The notes: generated by a model from the sequence alone, not told the origin. Shown: positions 26,294 to 37,641, numbered from the stretch's first letter. The stretch is 64,000 nt of DNA from Ascaphus truei (GCA_036426205.1 CM071570.1:143522450-143586449); one strand, 5' to 3'. Program-made: numbers and translations.

Positions 26294-26789
26294 TGAGGGG
26301 CCTATGCAGAGAGCAGCGCAAACATAAAAATCGCCATTTTTTGCCGAAATTTGGCTAGAGAAAAACAGATAATGCCGAGTGAAGAAAAACGCGCCATTTT
26401 TTTTTTATTTGTAAATTGCGCCGCGCGGCTGGCGAGAACCTAAATCTCGCCAGTTGTAAAAATGTCCCTATTCAGAAAGGCGCGATCGCCATCTAGTGGC
26501 TGTTCGCGCCAATAACATGGAGAGAAATGATACAATTACCTCCGCCAAAAAAAGTTGGCAGGAAGCTGGAGCTCACCGGCGAGAGGGAAAATACAAAAAA
26601 AACCCGCGGTTTTTTTCAAACATGTTTCACCAGCGCGCATCTCGCCGGTTGAAACTCTCCATATTCACACATGATTTTAAATGCAGTTTTCGGACCTTTC
26701 TGCATATGGAGATAAAATCACGCCATTAAAGTTACAATTTATTGTTATCTCCAATTATTTCCAGCGCTGTTCTCTGCATAGGCCCCTTA
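26294..26789. mobile_element. Harbinger-like MITE, GGGGCCTATGCAGAGA ends
   Basis: Left end GGGGCCTATGCAGAGAGCAG (26297) faces right end GCTGTTCTCTGCATAGGCCC (to 26786). Flanking TGA and TTA fit a TWA target duplication with one change. The interior has CGCGCC and CTCGCC motifs on both strands. A wider pair, AGATCCACAAAGCTCC near 26270 and GGAGCTTTGCAGATCTAG near 26958, suggests it is nested in a larger element. Confidence 0.75.
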
Positions 26790-26989
26790 AGGTGAAGATT
26801 ACATGACTGGAAGTTAACGCAATGTTACGCTGCAATAACAAGAAAACTTATACTAATAAGATTTGTAACGGACTGCTTATAATTTGCTTTGTGTGTTGCC
26901 TCAGCGAAAATGTCCGGTAATGTTTTAGGTACTGTCACGTTATGATTCCTGATTTAATGGAGCTTTGCAGATCTAGCCCTACGTGTGTA

Positions 26990-27940
26990 AAGAACAATTA
27001 GATAAAGCAATGTTAACAGAATACAATTTAACGAAGCGCACGCAGTTTATTTTTCACCCTTTCTACAGCAACAAAACCCAGACATGTATTTGTATAGGTT
27101 TCCCATTTCAATATAAAACCTCTGAAGCTTTTATGGCATAATTACTCCTGGAGTTATATGCTAAAATGTTGGGTTTATGCAGCCAGTCATGTAAGTTCTT
27201 CGTATTTAAATGATACACATGCACCCTAATCAATGGGAATTTCATTCTGTCTAAAATGAACTCAGTATGTTATTAAGCACACTAAGTCCTTGTTCTATTT
27301 AGAAAACATCCCAAAACCTTATTGACTCTCTGTTGTTCCTTGCATGCTCGATTCCTTTCAGCAACTGAGCTCAATGCGATTATCAAATACAGAAAAGGCT
27401 TAACAAACCCTCTCACCTCTACATACACTACATAAAGTTGATTAGAGAGACTGCTTAATGGTTTAAAAGGTTCAGTCCAACGCAGGAGCAAAGTAAACTA
27501 TTTCCCCAGGAGTTATATGGGCAGATGCAGAAGAGCAGGAAAAACACGTTGAAATCTTAGTGACCTCCCTCTTCTTTGGGGCCGGTTTCTGAGGAAACGG
27601 GAATCAAATTCTCTGTGTGTTGACCTTCACCACATTAAATACCTCTAATGCTCTATAAATCTTTGAGGGAGGTCAGTACAAAGACCTTGTTTTAATTCCA
27701 TGATTCTCAGAAGTCCACCTACACACTTCTTGATTGATCTTAATTCAACGCTATTCACTCCTAGAGCGAATGGTTGTAGTACCCAACTTGAAACATAATT
27801 CTTAAACATTACATAAGCTTTTTTTCCCCTCATTTTAGAACGTTTTTACAATCTTTTGATAGAAAAAAAACCCTACTTTTTTCTAAAATATAAGGCGAGT
27901 ATCATCCCCCGCCCGATCGTCCCCCACAACAAAGCGGGAG
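26990..27940. other. No gene recognised
   Basis: AT-rich DNA without recognisable exons, RNA genes or element boundaries. Confidence 0.4.
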
Positions 27941-27942
27941 AA

Positions 27943-28126
27943 AGGAGGGAGAGAAAGGGGTGATCGGGGGAGGGAGAGAGAAAGGGGTGATCGGGGGAGG
28001 GAGAGAGAAAGGGGTGATCGGGGGAGGGAGAGAGAAAGGGGTGATCGGGGGAGGGAGAGAGAAAGGGGTGATCGGAGGAGGGAGAGAGAAAGGGGTGATC
28101 GGGGGAGGGAGAGAGAAAGGGGTCAT
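27943..28126. repeat. 27-bp minisatellite, about six to seven copies
   Basis: Unit GGAGGGAGAGAGAAAGGGGT then GATCGGG, almost identical between copies. Low divergence suggests recent expansion. The repeat length is a multiple of three, which produces accidental open frames on both strands. Confidence 0.95.
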
Positions 28127-28396
28127 TCCATCCAGAGGCTTTCCATTGTGGTAACATTGTGCTGATGATTGCACAGATATGCTTTTACTTTTCTGCCTAA
28201 ATGTACGCTTAATACTCACCATTTTTTCACAAATATAATTTGTAATTATATACTTCACTATTGCGTTTTGCGCTGTTCTTTTTGTCTTTTTCTCCTAGTG
28301 TTTTGAGTGCTGAGCCACTCTTTCAGTTTAGCAGCATACGCCTTCCTATATGGTTTTGTATACATTTTTATACAATAGTATCACACCCTATGCACA

Positions 28397-29402
28397 TTAA
28401 TTATTGCACTCTAACACCATAGTGTGTGGATTTTGTTGTAAGGTGAATTTTGGGTTGCGCACATATTTCTGTATCACTATCCACAGAAGAACCTTGTCTC
28501 CAGACTGAAGCTCCCGATATCGTACCTTACAATCATACTTCAACTTGTTGTTTTCGTTTGTCTTGGCGGTGGCTTCTTCCACCAAGCGATACGCTCTATG
28601 GAGGTTGTCCTTCAGATGCTGTACATACTGCTAGTGCATGTTATTGGAGACTCCATCGGTGGCCATACTCAAGCAAATATCTACCGGCAACCTGGCCGAT
28701 CAGGAAGTAAGGTCCAATTATAAGCACGCATCAAATGCTCCACGTGCTTGCTCCATCCTGCCTTCTCGGAGTCCTTCAGAGTGCCCAACATATCTAGTAG
28801 GGTCCGGTTGAACCGTTCCGTAAGAGCATCTCCCTCAGGATAATACAGAGTCATTCTGTATTTTTCGATATTTAGCAGTTTCAGCAACTCTCGGATGACC
28901 TTGCTTTCGAAGTCCTGCCCGTGATCCAAGTGTATGCGTTTCGGTAGCCCGTAGTGTACAAAGTACCTCTCCTATAGGACCTTAACCACTGTGAGCGCCT
29001 TCTGGTCTTTGGTAGGAAAGGCTTGGGCGTAGAGGTCCGTGATCACTAGCAAATTCCCGATACCCCTCGAATCTGGTTCGATGCACTGGAAATCCATGCA
29101 AACGAGATCCATGGGTCCTGAACTCTTCAGATGGGCCATTGGAGCTGCTCTGGTAGGCAGGGGTTTCCGCTGGATACACCGCAAGCATTTGCAGCAATGA
29201 TGTTCTACCGATTACCTCATCTTGGGCCAGAAGAACCGGTCTCTTATTAGACCGAAGGTCTTGTCTATTCCCAGATGTCCATGTCATCGTGCAGTGACTG
29301 TAGATCCATATACTGTAGGTTCCTGGGTAGAAACAGCTGTCTTCTATCGGGATGGTTGTGGTACGGAACCACCCAGTAGAGTAGACCATTACCGATCTGG
29401 AA
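28397..29402 (-). pseudogene. Gypsy integrase, several frame breaks
   Basis: Right to left: the linker reaching the insertion, the zinc-finger part with EHHCCKCLRCIQRKPLPTR near 29215-29160, the core with GPMDLVCMDFQCIEPDSRG and LLVITDLYAQAFPTK, then HGQDFESKVIRELLKLLNI and PEGDALTERFNRTLLDMLGT, and a C-terminal part with YDCKVRYRELQSGDKVLLW. These are the HHCC and DDE blocks of a retrotransposon integrase. At least three frame changes or stops separate them. Confidence 0.85.
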
Positions 29403-30142
29403 CTTATCCCATTCTCGAGAAAACACTAGGGTTAGGGAGTGAAATGTTGTCAGTCTCCTACTTGGAGCTGCTTTTATGTAGTGCTTTGTAGTCTTCTGGC
29501 TCTATCTATGTAGATCTAAATTGGTCATTTTACTAATACTCAGTGTACATACCTCCTGCTTTATATGTTTATATGTGACATGTTCATTTGGTGAGCTATA
29601 TATATCATGGACTATGATGCTGTGAACAATTGCTCACTACTCTATGAATCATTCATCCTCCATTATCACACTATGACAGCACTTCTATATTGAGTGGATG
29701 TTATACATCCTTATATTTATCATCCTCCTGCTCTGTGATTTATTAGTTTAAGCAGGTAGCTGTCTTGTGATACTATCATACACTGAGTTTATTTAGTTTA
29801 TTAGTTTATTAGTTACATCTATACATATACACATATGTATTTGTTCTCATAGGTGTCCCAGAGGGTTTTTTTTACCCTGACTATTAGCGTTTTGTGCCCT
29901 GCTATCTCTGATATAATTGTTGTTTGAGATTATTCCAACGTACAATCACTGACACATACGCTTGTTTTGATAATTTAATTTATTTTTAATGCACAATACA
30001 CAACGATTTGGTAATTTATGTTTTATGTAATTATATTAAAAGTTAAATTTTATATTAAGTAGGAGTGCAGTATAGTGAATTCTTTAGGAGACACACTCAT
30101 TTTGTGTTTCCCCCCCCCCCCCCTTTTCTTATCCCATTCTCG
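29403..30142. mobile_element. 710-bp insertion with 15-bp target duplication inside the gypsy element
   Basis: CTTATCCCATTCTCG is present at 29403-29417 and again at 30128-30142. The gypsy linker sequence stops at the first copy and resumes at the second, in frame. The 710 bp between has no gypsy similarity, is AT-rich, and ends with a (C)n tract next to TTTT. Long target duplication with no terminal inverted repeats points to insertion by a non-LTR or Penelope-like retroelement; the family is not identified. Confidence 0.85.
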
Positions 30143-30453
30143 CATAAGAATGGAGACTGTGTGCGCTGGAGCATGTTTTATCAATAAGGGATTCCGTTTC
30201 TGAATAGCCCAATGTACAGTTCTAGCCACTGGATCTCGCATCTGTTCATGGACGAGTTCTTGCCATCTTATTACAGTGTCTGGAGTTACGGACATGCCCT
30301 CAGGACGACAGTATGCGGCAGGGAGTGCTCCGGATTTGTCAGCCAAGCGAATCTGCCACTCGAAGCTCAGAGAACGCTATGTCTCCGTCCAGCACAGCTG
30401 CTGTGAGACACATAGACCGAATCCTGGGCCCGGGAATCTCTTCCTACTCTCCG

Positions 30454-30720
30454 TCAGAGACTGGGTTCAGTCCGGGTCTTCTGTAGAGTGTCAGCTCCTA
30501 CGTTCAGGTGGCCCGGCTTGTACTTCAGAGTGAAGTTATAATTGGACAGCGCGGCCAACAATTTGTGGCCGGTGGCATCCAATTTGGAGGACGTCATGAT
30601 GTAGGTAATCAGATTGTTATCCGCCCTTACCTTGAAGGATACCCCGTACAGGTAATCGTGCAGTTTGTCCACTACAGCCCACTTGAGGGCTAAGAACTCC
30701 AGCTTGTGAACCGGGTAATT
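30454..30720 (-). pseudogene. Gypsy RNase H
   Basis: Reads YPVHKLEFLALKWAVVDKL then VRADNNLITYIMTSSKLDAT, YNFTLKYKPGHLNVGADTL. These match the RNase H of Ty3/gypsy elements: the E of KLEFLALK, the D of ADNN and the D of the GADTL box (normally DADALS) are the expected catalytic positions. Separated from the reverse transcriptase by frame breaks near 30720-30880. Confidence 0.85.
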
Positions 30721-30883
30721 CCTTTCACTTAGTCAGGCTGTGACTTACGTAAGCAACCAGTCGGAGTCCCTCTGGATATTTTTGATGCAATACTGCCCCC
30801 AGTCTATCAAATCTAGCATCTACAGGCAACACGTAGGGTTGTTCCGGATCAGCGTACGCCAACACAGGGGCTTCAGTGATCCG

Positions 30884-31775
30884 TTACTTCAGGGTCGCGA
30901 AGGCCTCTTTACAAGCAGAGGTCCATGTTTTGCCAAATGGGGTTCTGGGATTCCTGGCTTTCTGACAAGGTTTTCCAGGGCATAATTTCAATAAGTTATT
31001 CAAAACTTTAGCTATGCTGGAATACCCTTCCACGAATCGCCGATAATATCCGCAGAATCCAAGGAAGGAACAAAGCGCCATCACGTTTTCAGGCCTCGGA
31101 CAGTTTACCACGGCTTCCACCTTGGCGGGATTTGTGGACACTCCATCGGCGGAGACAATGTGGCCCACGTAGGTGACGCAGGTCCTGCAGAACTTGCATT
31201 TGTCAAGGGACAACTTCAAACCTTCCGTCCGTAGTCTGTCCAAGACCTTTAGAAGGCGTTCTATGTGCCCTTCTAGTGTCCGTCCAAAGACAATGATATT
31301 GTCTAAATAGACCAGACACTCTCTGGGATTCAAATCCCCGATGGTCTTCTCCATCAGTCTCTGGAAGGTGGCAGGTGCCACACAGATGTCTTGGGGCATC
31401 CGGGTGAACTGGTAAAACCCAAGGGGGCAGACAAATGCTGTCTTCTTCTGGTCTTCGGAGCTCATGGGGACCTGGTAATACTCCGACCGCAGATCCAGCA
31501 CGCTGAACCATTGGCTGCCCAACAGGTCACTGAGGATCTCATCGATCCGGGGCAGAGGGTGTGGTCCGTAACCGTGCGACGGTTCAGGGTGTGATAATCC
31601 ACACATAGGCGTACGAGCCATTCTTCATCCTCACCACCACGATGGGTGAGGCGTAGGGACTGTGGGACACTGTCACGATACTGGCGTTCTCCATCTCCTT
31701 CAGAATGCGCCTAACATCGTCCACATCTCTTGGGAGTGATACGTCTTGACCTTTCGTGGAAAGGTGTGGCATCAT
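30884..31775 (-). pseudogene. Gypsy reverse transcriptase
   Basis: The longest frame (31621-30884) plus its upstream part (31775-31584) cover the finger and palm of a Ty3/gypsy reverse transcriptase. Visible blocks are DVDDVRRILKEMENASIV, SPYASPIVVVRMKNGS, LPRIDEILSDLLG, FSVLDLRSEYYQVPM (first catalytic Asp), AFVCPLGFYQFTRMP, FQRLMEKTIGDLNPRECLVY, LGFCGYYRRFVEGYSSIAK. The catalytic YxDD box reads YLDN: the second aspartate is replaced by asparagine. A frameshift follows KNGS, so the usual CVDYR block is lost. Confidence 0.92.
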
Positions 31776-31869
31776 TCATCCGTATGGTGTGTTGCGCGTT
31801 CTTGCTACATCTCACATCCATCTCACTGGTGGAGAACACATCTTGCCGCTCCATTAATTTGTCTCCGAC

Positions 31870-32070
31870 CTGCTTTCCACGTCAGAGGCTGGAATTATAT
31901 TGTAGGAACGTAGGGTCCATAAAACTAACTGTATCCATTGAATAAACTCGAACAGCTCTTCCCCTTCTTTCTGTCTAAACTATAAAATTAGACCAGAGTT
32001 CGCTCTTGTCCTCCTCTAGGCCATAGATCCGAGTTAAGAGGGCCACCAACCTCTGTGCCATAGCGTCAAT
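31870..32070 (-). pseudogene. Gag-like remnant of the gypsy element
   Basis: Short blocks such as AQRLVALLTRIYGLEEDKS and EGEELFEFIQWIQL are read in different frames directly inside the LTR and look like capsid-region sequence of this retrotransposon group. Most of gag, the nucleocapsid zinc knuckle and the protease are absent, so an internal deletion joins this piece to the reverse transcriptase. Confidence 0.4.
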
Positions 32071-32073
32071 AAT

Positions 32074-32690
32074 GTGTGTTTAGTGCTCCCCCCTCCCCCC
32101 ACCTCTGTACCATTGGTACACATGTGATATCTGCCTGGGTACTCCAGTACACCAGGGGCAGCTTGCAGACTTGCTGAGACAGGTCCCACGCAGCGGGGTC
32201 TCCGACAGCAATCCCCTCTCACCTAAGGATCCCGGCCTCCCCGAGTTGCGAGCTCCAGCTGGAGTGTCTCACACAAAGTCTCTCAACCCTACAGTCTATA
32301 ACATAAGGGGTGATCCCTGTAGTATGGCAGTCCCTGCAATACTCAACTAGAGTGACAGGAGCTATCTGGGGCCTAAGGGGCAAGATCTGGCGTAGTGCAG
32401 GAAGCTACTGCTCCCTGGACACTACCTTCTCTTGTTTCCAACTCCCTCACGACTGTCGCCTCACTGGTCCCGTGGAGCAGTCCGGAGTTCAAAAAACGGC
32501 TGTTCGTGCCTTTTTCCGCAAAGCCTTCTGGGACTTTTAGTCTCTGGCATTGCTTTCAGCAATTCCAAGATGTCCGTCGCTCCGGCCGCAACTGCGCATG
32601 TGTGCCGGACCCAAGATGGCCGCCGCCACTTGGCCCCGATCGCGCTGAGCCATTCCCTGCGCCGGAGGCATGGTAGGGGGACTCCGCTAC
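32074..32690 (-). repeat. Probable 5' LTR of the gypsy element
   Basis: On the minus strand this begins TGTAGCGGAGTCCCCC at 32690 and ends near GAGCACTAAACACA at about 32074, giving TG..CA ends. It is GC- and CpG-rich with a CGGCCATCTTGG motif, in keeping with a promoter-bearing LTR. There is no second copy to confirm the limits, and no clear tRNA-complementary primer site follows. Confidence 0.45.
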
Positions 32691-32895
32691 AGTTATTTGA
32701 AAGTTTGAAAAAAATAACTGAAAACCAAATTTGGTAAGTTCACACATCTCTCTATAAATAGGCTAAGATGAAGTGAAAGTATTGACGCATTATCTGGCTC
32801 TTTTAACACTCACTTCATCATTTAAAAAAAAATATTTGCATTTTTAATTTACAACCAAAAGCCTAGATGACTCAACGCAAATTCCTGGAATTTTG

Positions 32896-33085
32896 CAATA
32901 AGCCAGGGGTGGCCAACTCCAGTCCTCACGGGCCACCAACAGGTCAGGTATTAGGGATATCCCTCCTTCAGCAAAGGTGGCTCAGTCAGAATGACTGAGC
33001 CACCTGTGTTGAAAGCAGCGATATCCTTAAAACCTGACCTGTTGGTGGCCCTTGAGGATTGGAGTTACCCACCCATGCAATATGC
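32896..33085. mobile_element. hAT-type MITE
   Basis: The element starts CAGGGGTGGCCAACTCCAG (32904) and ends GGAGTTACCCACCCATG (33077), imperfect inverted ends. It is flanked by the 8-bp target duplication CAATAAGC / CAATATGC. The interior is a hairpin (CACCAACAGGTCAGGTATTA facing AAACCTGACCTGTTGGTGG). This end sequence is known from widely dispersed hAT elements of fish and amphibians. Confidence 0.88.
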
Positions 33086-33528
33086 ATACATCTTTTAGGT
33101 AAATGGTCTTGCAGCAATCCACATGATGTACAGTAGATATGAATGATTGTGGACTTTAGTTTTATGTATGATTCTTTCAGTACAGTATGGAATGTACTAC
33201 ATACTTCCCTAAACTTTACATTGCTGGGTTGTATTGCTATTTTCCTGCTTGATCTTGATTGTATTTATTAAAAATAAATAAAAATATGTAAAAAACAGAA
33301 TGATAAAGCAGCAATGAGATAATATTTCACAATTTGTTCTCCCATAAAATAGGCATCTTTTAGAAGAATTGACAAAGAAATCTAAGGACGATTAGAAAAA
33401 AAAAAATGAGATTACATAAGTAGTGAGCCTTAAACTGCAATGATTCATTGATATATGTACTGTAAAAAAACTAAAATTAGGACAAGCACATGAACTACCT
33501 TTTTGCAGTCAAATATTTTTGAACACAT
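33086..33528. other. No gene recognised
   Basis: AT-rich sequence with short A runs, lying in the presumed FBXL4 intron. Confidence 0.5.
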
Positions 33529-34585
33529 GGGCTCAGATCCACAAAACTCTGTTGTGACTTAACATGACACCAACCTAAGTCAGCATCACGTTATGCCTCA
33601 ACGTGTTTCTTCAAAGCCAAAAACGCAACGTTACGTCAGGTTTTCTCCCTGAAACAGCATTGTGTTAAAGCAGCAATACTACATTTCCCACCCCTTTTTT
33701 TCGTATTTGTATATGTAAAGCATGTGACACACTATAATTCCACATACTTACCTAAAACTGGCAAATCAATTGGTGCTCCTGTTATAAATCTGTAAAAATC
33801 CTGACTGTGTGACTAACATAATGGTCGCTTCAGTCAGTGTAACTCAGCAGCTACAATGTATCCTTGTATTACTAAGGTAACATTATCTAATGTTACAGTT
33901 TACAGCTCAAACAGCTGGAAACATTGGCAACAAATTTTCACAAACAGGAAAGTGTTGCAAAGATCTAGCACTGCTGGGGAGGTGGGTTAAAGCCTGCTAT
34001 AGAAATCAAATGATGCTTTAAAACTCATTAAAAATGGCATTGCGAGTTGAATAATAAAAAAAATTACAGTAAGTATCATCTAATACTACAGACTGGATTT
34101 AAAAAACAAACAAAACAAAAAAATACCACCATACAAGATTTCATGTTTTGCTTCTTTAACAATAATGGCCGTTAGTGATAATTATATGCAAAAGAGGTTT
34201 TCCCCCCTAAAAGCGCGTATCCACAAAAGGTTGGGTACAATTAATGCAGGGACTTGCGTAACGTTAGGTCACACCTAGACTTGGCGTTACAGGGTCTGGG
34301 CAAGTGCAACTACAGTCGAATAGCATTTAACCAATACTCTTATTTCCAGCGTCATTTTGCTCTCTAGCTTCCATTTCCAGATCTGGGTGGGAGTACCACC
34401 AAGACATACTTAACACGTTAGTTGAATCTAACACAACGGTGCACTATAATAACGTAACGTCAGGCCTATGCTAAGGAGATAAACACCCATTGTCTTTGCA
34501 TATAATTAGTTTTGTGGATATGCATTAACCTATAGGAACGTGGCATTTTAAGATCTGACTTAACGGAGCTCTGTGGATCTGGCCC
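33529..34585. mobile_element. Harbinger-like element ending 24 bp from an FBXL4 splice donor
   Basis: Left end GGGCTCAGATCCACAAAACT faces right end AGCTCTGTGGATCTGGCCC. The interior (1.06 kb) is AT-rich and carries several AACGTTA/GTTACGTCAGG words, as does the 24.7-25.5 kb element with related ends. No coding frame. A clear target duplication is not visible. Confidence 0.65.
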
Positions 34586-34610
34586 TTGGTGTCGTCATTC
34601 TCTTCCTTAC

Positions 34611-34923
34611 CCAATATATCTAGATGTTGAAGATGTGTACAGTTGGCAGCCAATTCTTCAATGTCTGAGTCACACACAGACCTGTTAGCTGTGAGAAAAA
34701 GCTTTCGTAGGCTTGAAAGCTTACGGGCAATATTTGTAAAACATCCAGTACTGCTCTGTAGTGTAGGGCACCATCCAAGGTCAAGCTCTTCAAGAAGCGG
34801 ACAGCCAGAAGCCAATTCTGCTATTCCTTTTTCAGTAATGTTTTTACATCTCCACAAGTCTAGGGAACACAGTTTTTTGCACTTGGCTCCAATGACACTA
34901 GCTACCAGGTCATAGTCTTCGAT
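34611..34923 (-). CDS. FBXL4: FBXL4 penultimate coding exon, leucine-rich repeat part 3
   Basis: A 313-base exon of 104 codons plus one base. It starts with [18 protein letters not shown], continues through [20 protein letters not shown] and ends at LQHLDILG. This is the highly conserved C-terminal leucine-rich repeat block of FBXL4. The acceptor is CTACAG above 34923 and the donor is GTAAGG below 34611; the exon ends after the first base of a glycine codon. In human FBXL4 only about 50 residues follow, on a terminal exon. I looked for that exon on the minus strand from 34 kb to 1 and did not find it. Only about 24 bases separate the donor from a large repeat (33529-34585). The residues that define the repeats (LxxLxLxxC pattern) are intact, so the gene looks functional here. 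Confidence 0.95.
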
Positions 34924-36261
34924 CTGTAGGTTAAGAAAAGAGAATATTATGTAAACTGATTGCTCTTCTTCAAGTTACTGTACATCCACCATACCTCATA
35001 TTTGTCTTCAAAGAAAAAAAAAAAAAAAAAGATTGAGAGACGTATCCAATAATTTCTGTATACAATGGATTTCACAAAACCTTTATGATTTAAACCTTAA
35101 GCTCTTGAACACTGGAGGGGCCACAAGAGTGCCAAAGCGCTTCAGGCACACCGTGACCGCTCCTCAAAATGATCACGACATTGGAGTCACTGACGCGAAG
35201 AGAAAAGTCCTCGTCTTCTGTTCCTGCTCTGGCCAGATTGCATTAAGAGCTCCACATGAGTTTATAACTTTGCCCAGGACATACTTGAAACCGAGAGGCT
35301 ACTTTCAATGTACTACTTCCTGGTAAAACATTTTATAAAACAAGTGTATAATGCAATCTCCGCTAGAAAAATAAGCGGAATAACCTTGACGTAGCCACTA
35401 TGTCATAGGGCCTCTGGAGTGCCAGACCACATGACGGGGAGGCTACGTCACTCAGCACTCAAATGGTTAAATAAAATTTCTCACACTTAACATTTTTATG
35501 CCAATGCAAGTTGATTACTGAAAGAATAGTGGTTGTCATAGGTGGGATTGCCATAGAAACACCAGTCAAGCATCCAGTTTGTAAGTGACGCCTCCTCTTC
35601 CGTCACCGAGCTGCGACCTAGGACGCCCACGTGGGAGCACGAGTGACGGAAACACCAGGAGGTGCTCTACGAAAGTCATCCAGGAAGGCTTAAAGATTTG
35701 GAGACCGAGAGGAGAAATCGGACTGCATTGCTAAAGTACTTGACAAACGATTTAAAGGAGCTAAATCTTGTGAGTACAATCATAGATTTCTTCATTTGAA
35801 CATATCTTAATAGAAGCATACTGTACCATGTGGAAGTGTTCTGCGCTTAATTCTTTACCGGAGACACATTGATTTTAGATGGTGGAACGACCATCACATA
35901 AAGCTGCTACCCACCACTTGCACCAATATCTGTACCAACATAATTTTAAAGACCAAGTCCCACTACTGGTACTCGCTTACCCATGTGTACAGTTCTATTT
36001 ATGTTTTTTAAAAGCCACTGTACTATTAAGAGATTTTTTTAGTACCAATCTGGTTATTTTTAATAAAGAACCACTACTACTAACATTACTAAGATGACTT
36101 GTTGAGTGATACGACCATCACCAAAATACTATATATCTTGGACTTTCCTCTATTTCGGCACACTTTATGCAATATTGTAATAGTCTACATTTGCCTATAG
36201 AATTCAAAGTGTGATAATGAAAGGCAAACTATTTGGGGAAAAAAATGTTTTGGATACTCAC
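34924..36261 (-). other. FBXL4 intron with repeat-like segments
   Basis: Intron between the 72-base and 313-base exons. It holds a (A)n run at 35017-35030, an inverted repeat around 35388-35454 (GACGTAGCC facing GGCTACGTC), and a stretch near 35590-35770 with higher GC and CpG that looks like dispersed-repeat sequence. No other coding potential is visible. Confidence 0.75.
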
Positions 36262-36333
36262 CAAGACACAGCTGCCAAGGTTGAGGTTTTGTAGTTCTGG
36301 GCAGAAGTTAAGAATGCTAAGTAGTGTAGTTTG
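36262..36333 (-). CDS. FBXL4: FBXL4 internal coding exon, leucine-rich repeat part 2
   Basis: A 72-base exon of exactly 24 codons, reading QTTLLSILNFCPEL then QNLNLGSCVL, which continues the FBXL4 leucine-rich repeats directly after the exon ending at 42194. The acceptor is CAG just above 36333 and the donor is GTGAGT just below 36262. Both ends fall on codon boundaries. It was too short to appear as an open reading frame and was found by looking for the expected continuation of the repeat. The intron upstream is about 5.9 kb and is full of repeats; the intron downstream is about 1.3 kb. Confidence 0.93.
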
Positions 36334-37641
36334 CTGCCATTGGAAACACATAAAAAGGTAGATATGGGGAAGGAAAGAAAAAGAAGGGGTTAATTAGACA
36401 ATCACTTGCACTGCTTAAAATACAGCTTTAGTCTTCAGTTACAACCAGTACAAATGCTATTTAATGAGTCCCCAGGTATCCTAGTCATTGATTGGTTTAT
36501 AGTCTAAAAAATCATTACAGACCTAAATGTATGTCACTGTGGATGTGATTTCTCATTCCCTGGGGGATCTCCTTCCCTTAGTTTGGCAGGCCTTTCCCCA
36601 AAGGATGGCTGTTCGAAAGAATGGTTAAGTTCAAAGAAATAGGAAGGCCAGGTCAAAAGCAAAGGGACCCGATACCATCCCATAAGAACCTCTGCAGGAA
36701 TCTTTGACATCTTCATCTAAAGACTGATAGAAATGCCAATAAAGCTGAAGAGAATTAGCACGGAGCTAGTGACCTTTGTGTCAAAAGATTCTATAAGCTG
36801 ACAAGGATACTACTGAGTGTCTATCACCAGCATGATGCAGACAGAAAATAATGTATACAGTGCAGCCCGTTGTTCCTATTAACCCGGTAGGTAAAAAGAA
36901 AAAAAAGCTCAAAATAAATTAACACAATTTATTAAAGTAAAATAAATGATCATAAAAGCTGGAATTTCTAATGTGATGTAATGTATTAAGAATCACATTC
37001 AGATGTGGGGGGAAAATTGTGTGTTTTGGTTTTATTTTACAAATGACATCTGTGTACAGAGCTTCGCTTCCAATCACAATGTAACCGGGTAACTCAGTGC
37101 CAAGTGTGGACTACTCAAATTCAGACCTCTGAATCCCATTATTTGCTGTGTTTTTCCTATAAAAGGCATCGAAACAGCATATTGGGGGTATTTTATATTG
37201 TCCTAAATGGCTTTTTTGGGGGCTGAAAATGGTCCGAATGGACGCTTTGGAAAATATAAAATAAGGCGCTAAAGCAGCACTCCAGTCTGCTGTTTTATGC
37301 ACGGAATTGCTCTATATTTAGCTCCTGGTTCACAATATACTTACAGTTTTAGCTGCCAGTGTTCTCCATCTTTCAGAAGCCAAAATGGTTGCCAAACCAT
37401 GGGCCAATGGTAAGACATTGGATGACATTGTTTAAATAACCAGGAAGTGTACATGCACCTTAAACTGTAATTATCTCAAGAACCAGAGGAGTCCTCACCT
37501 CTGAAAATACCATGGCACAGCTTCCTAGGACTCCCCACAGCAAATTGTGTGTGTGTGTTATATACACATTACGATTTTTGGCGAGATTGCTACTCTAATG
37601 CTACAGGCAGCAGAAATTGATGCCCTTTCAAAATGTTTCAA

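Larger units (their letters stand above)
28397..32690 (-). mobile_element. Degenerate Ty3/gypsy LTR retrotransposon
   Basis: Minus-strand element. From right to left: a probable 5' LTR, a short gag-like remnant, reverse transcriptase, RNase H, linker with integrase zinc finger, integrase core and integrase C-terminus. The order is that of Metaviridae (Ty3/gypsy). Frameshifts and stops occur in every domain, most of gag and the protease are missing, and no 3' LTR was recognised below 28397. A 710-bp insertion splits the RNase H/integrase linker. The element lies on the same strand as FBXL4. Confidence 0.9.

Noticed and set aside
27943..28126. CRISPR-like regular repeats
   Set aside because: Units are contiguous with no unique spacers, and the DNA is vertebrate.
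27902..28258. Frame encoding repeated SLPPPITPF units
   Set aside because: It is the translation of a 27-bp minisatellite, whose length is a multiple of three and keeps any frame open.
35890..36095. 72-codon frame inside the FBXL4 intron considered as an extra exon
   Set aside because: It is on the opposite strand from FBXL4, and the FBXL4 exons on both sides join in phase without it.
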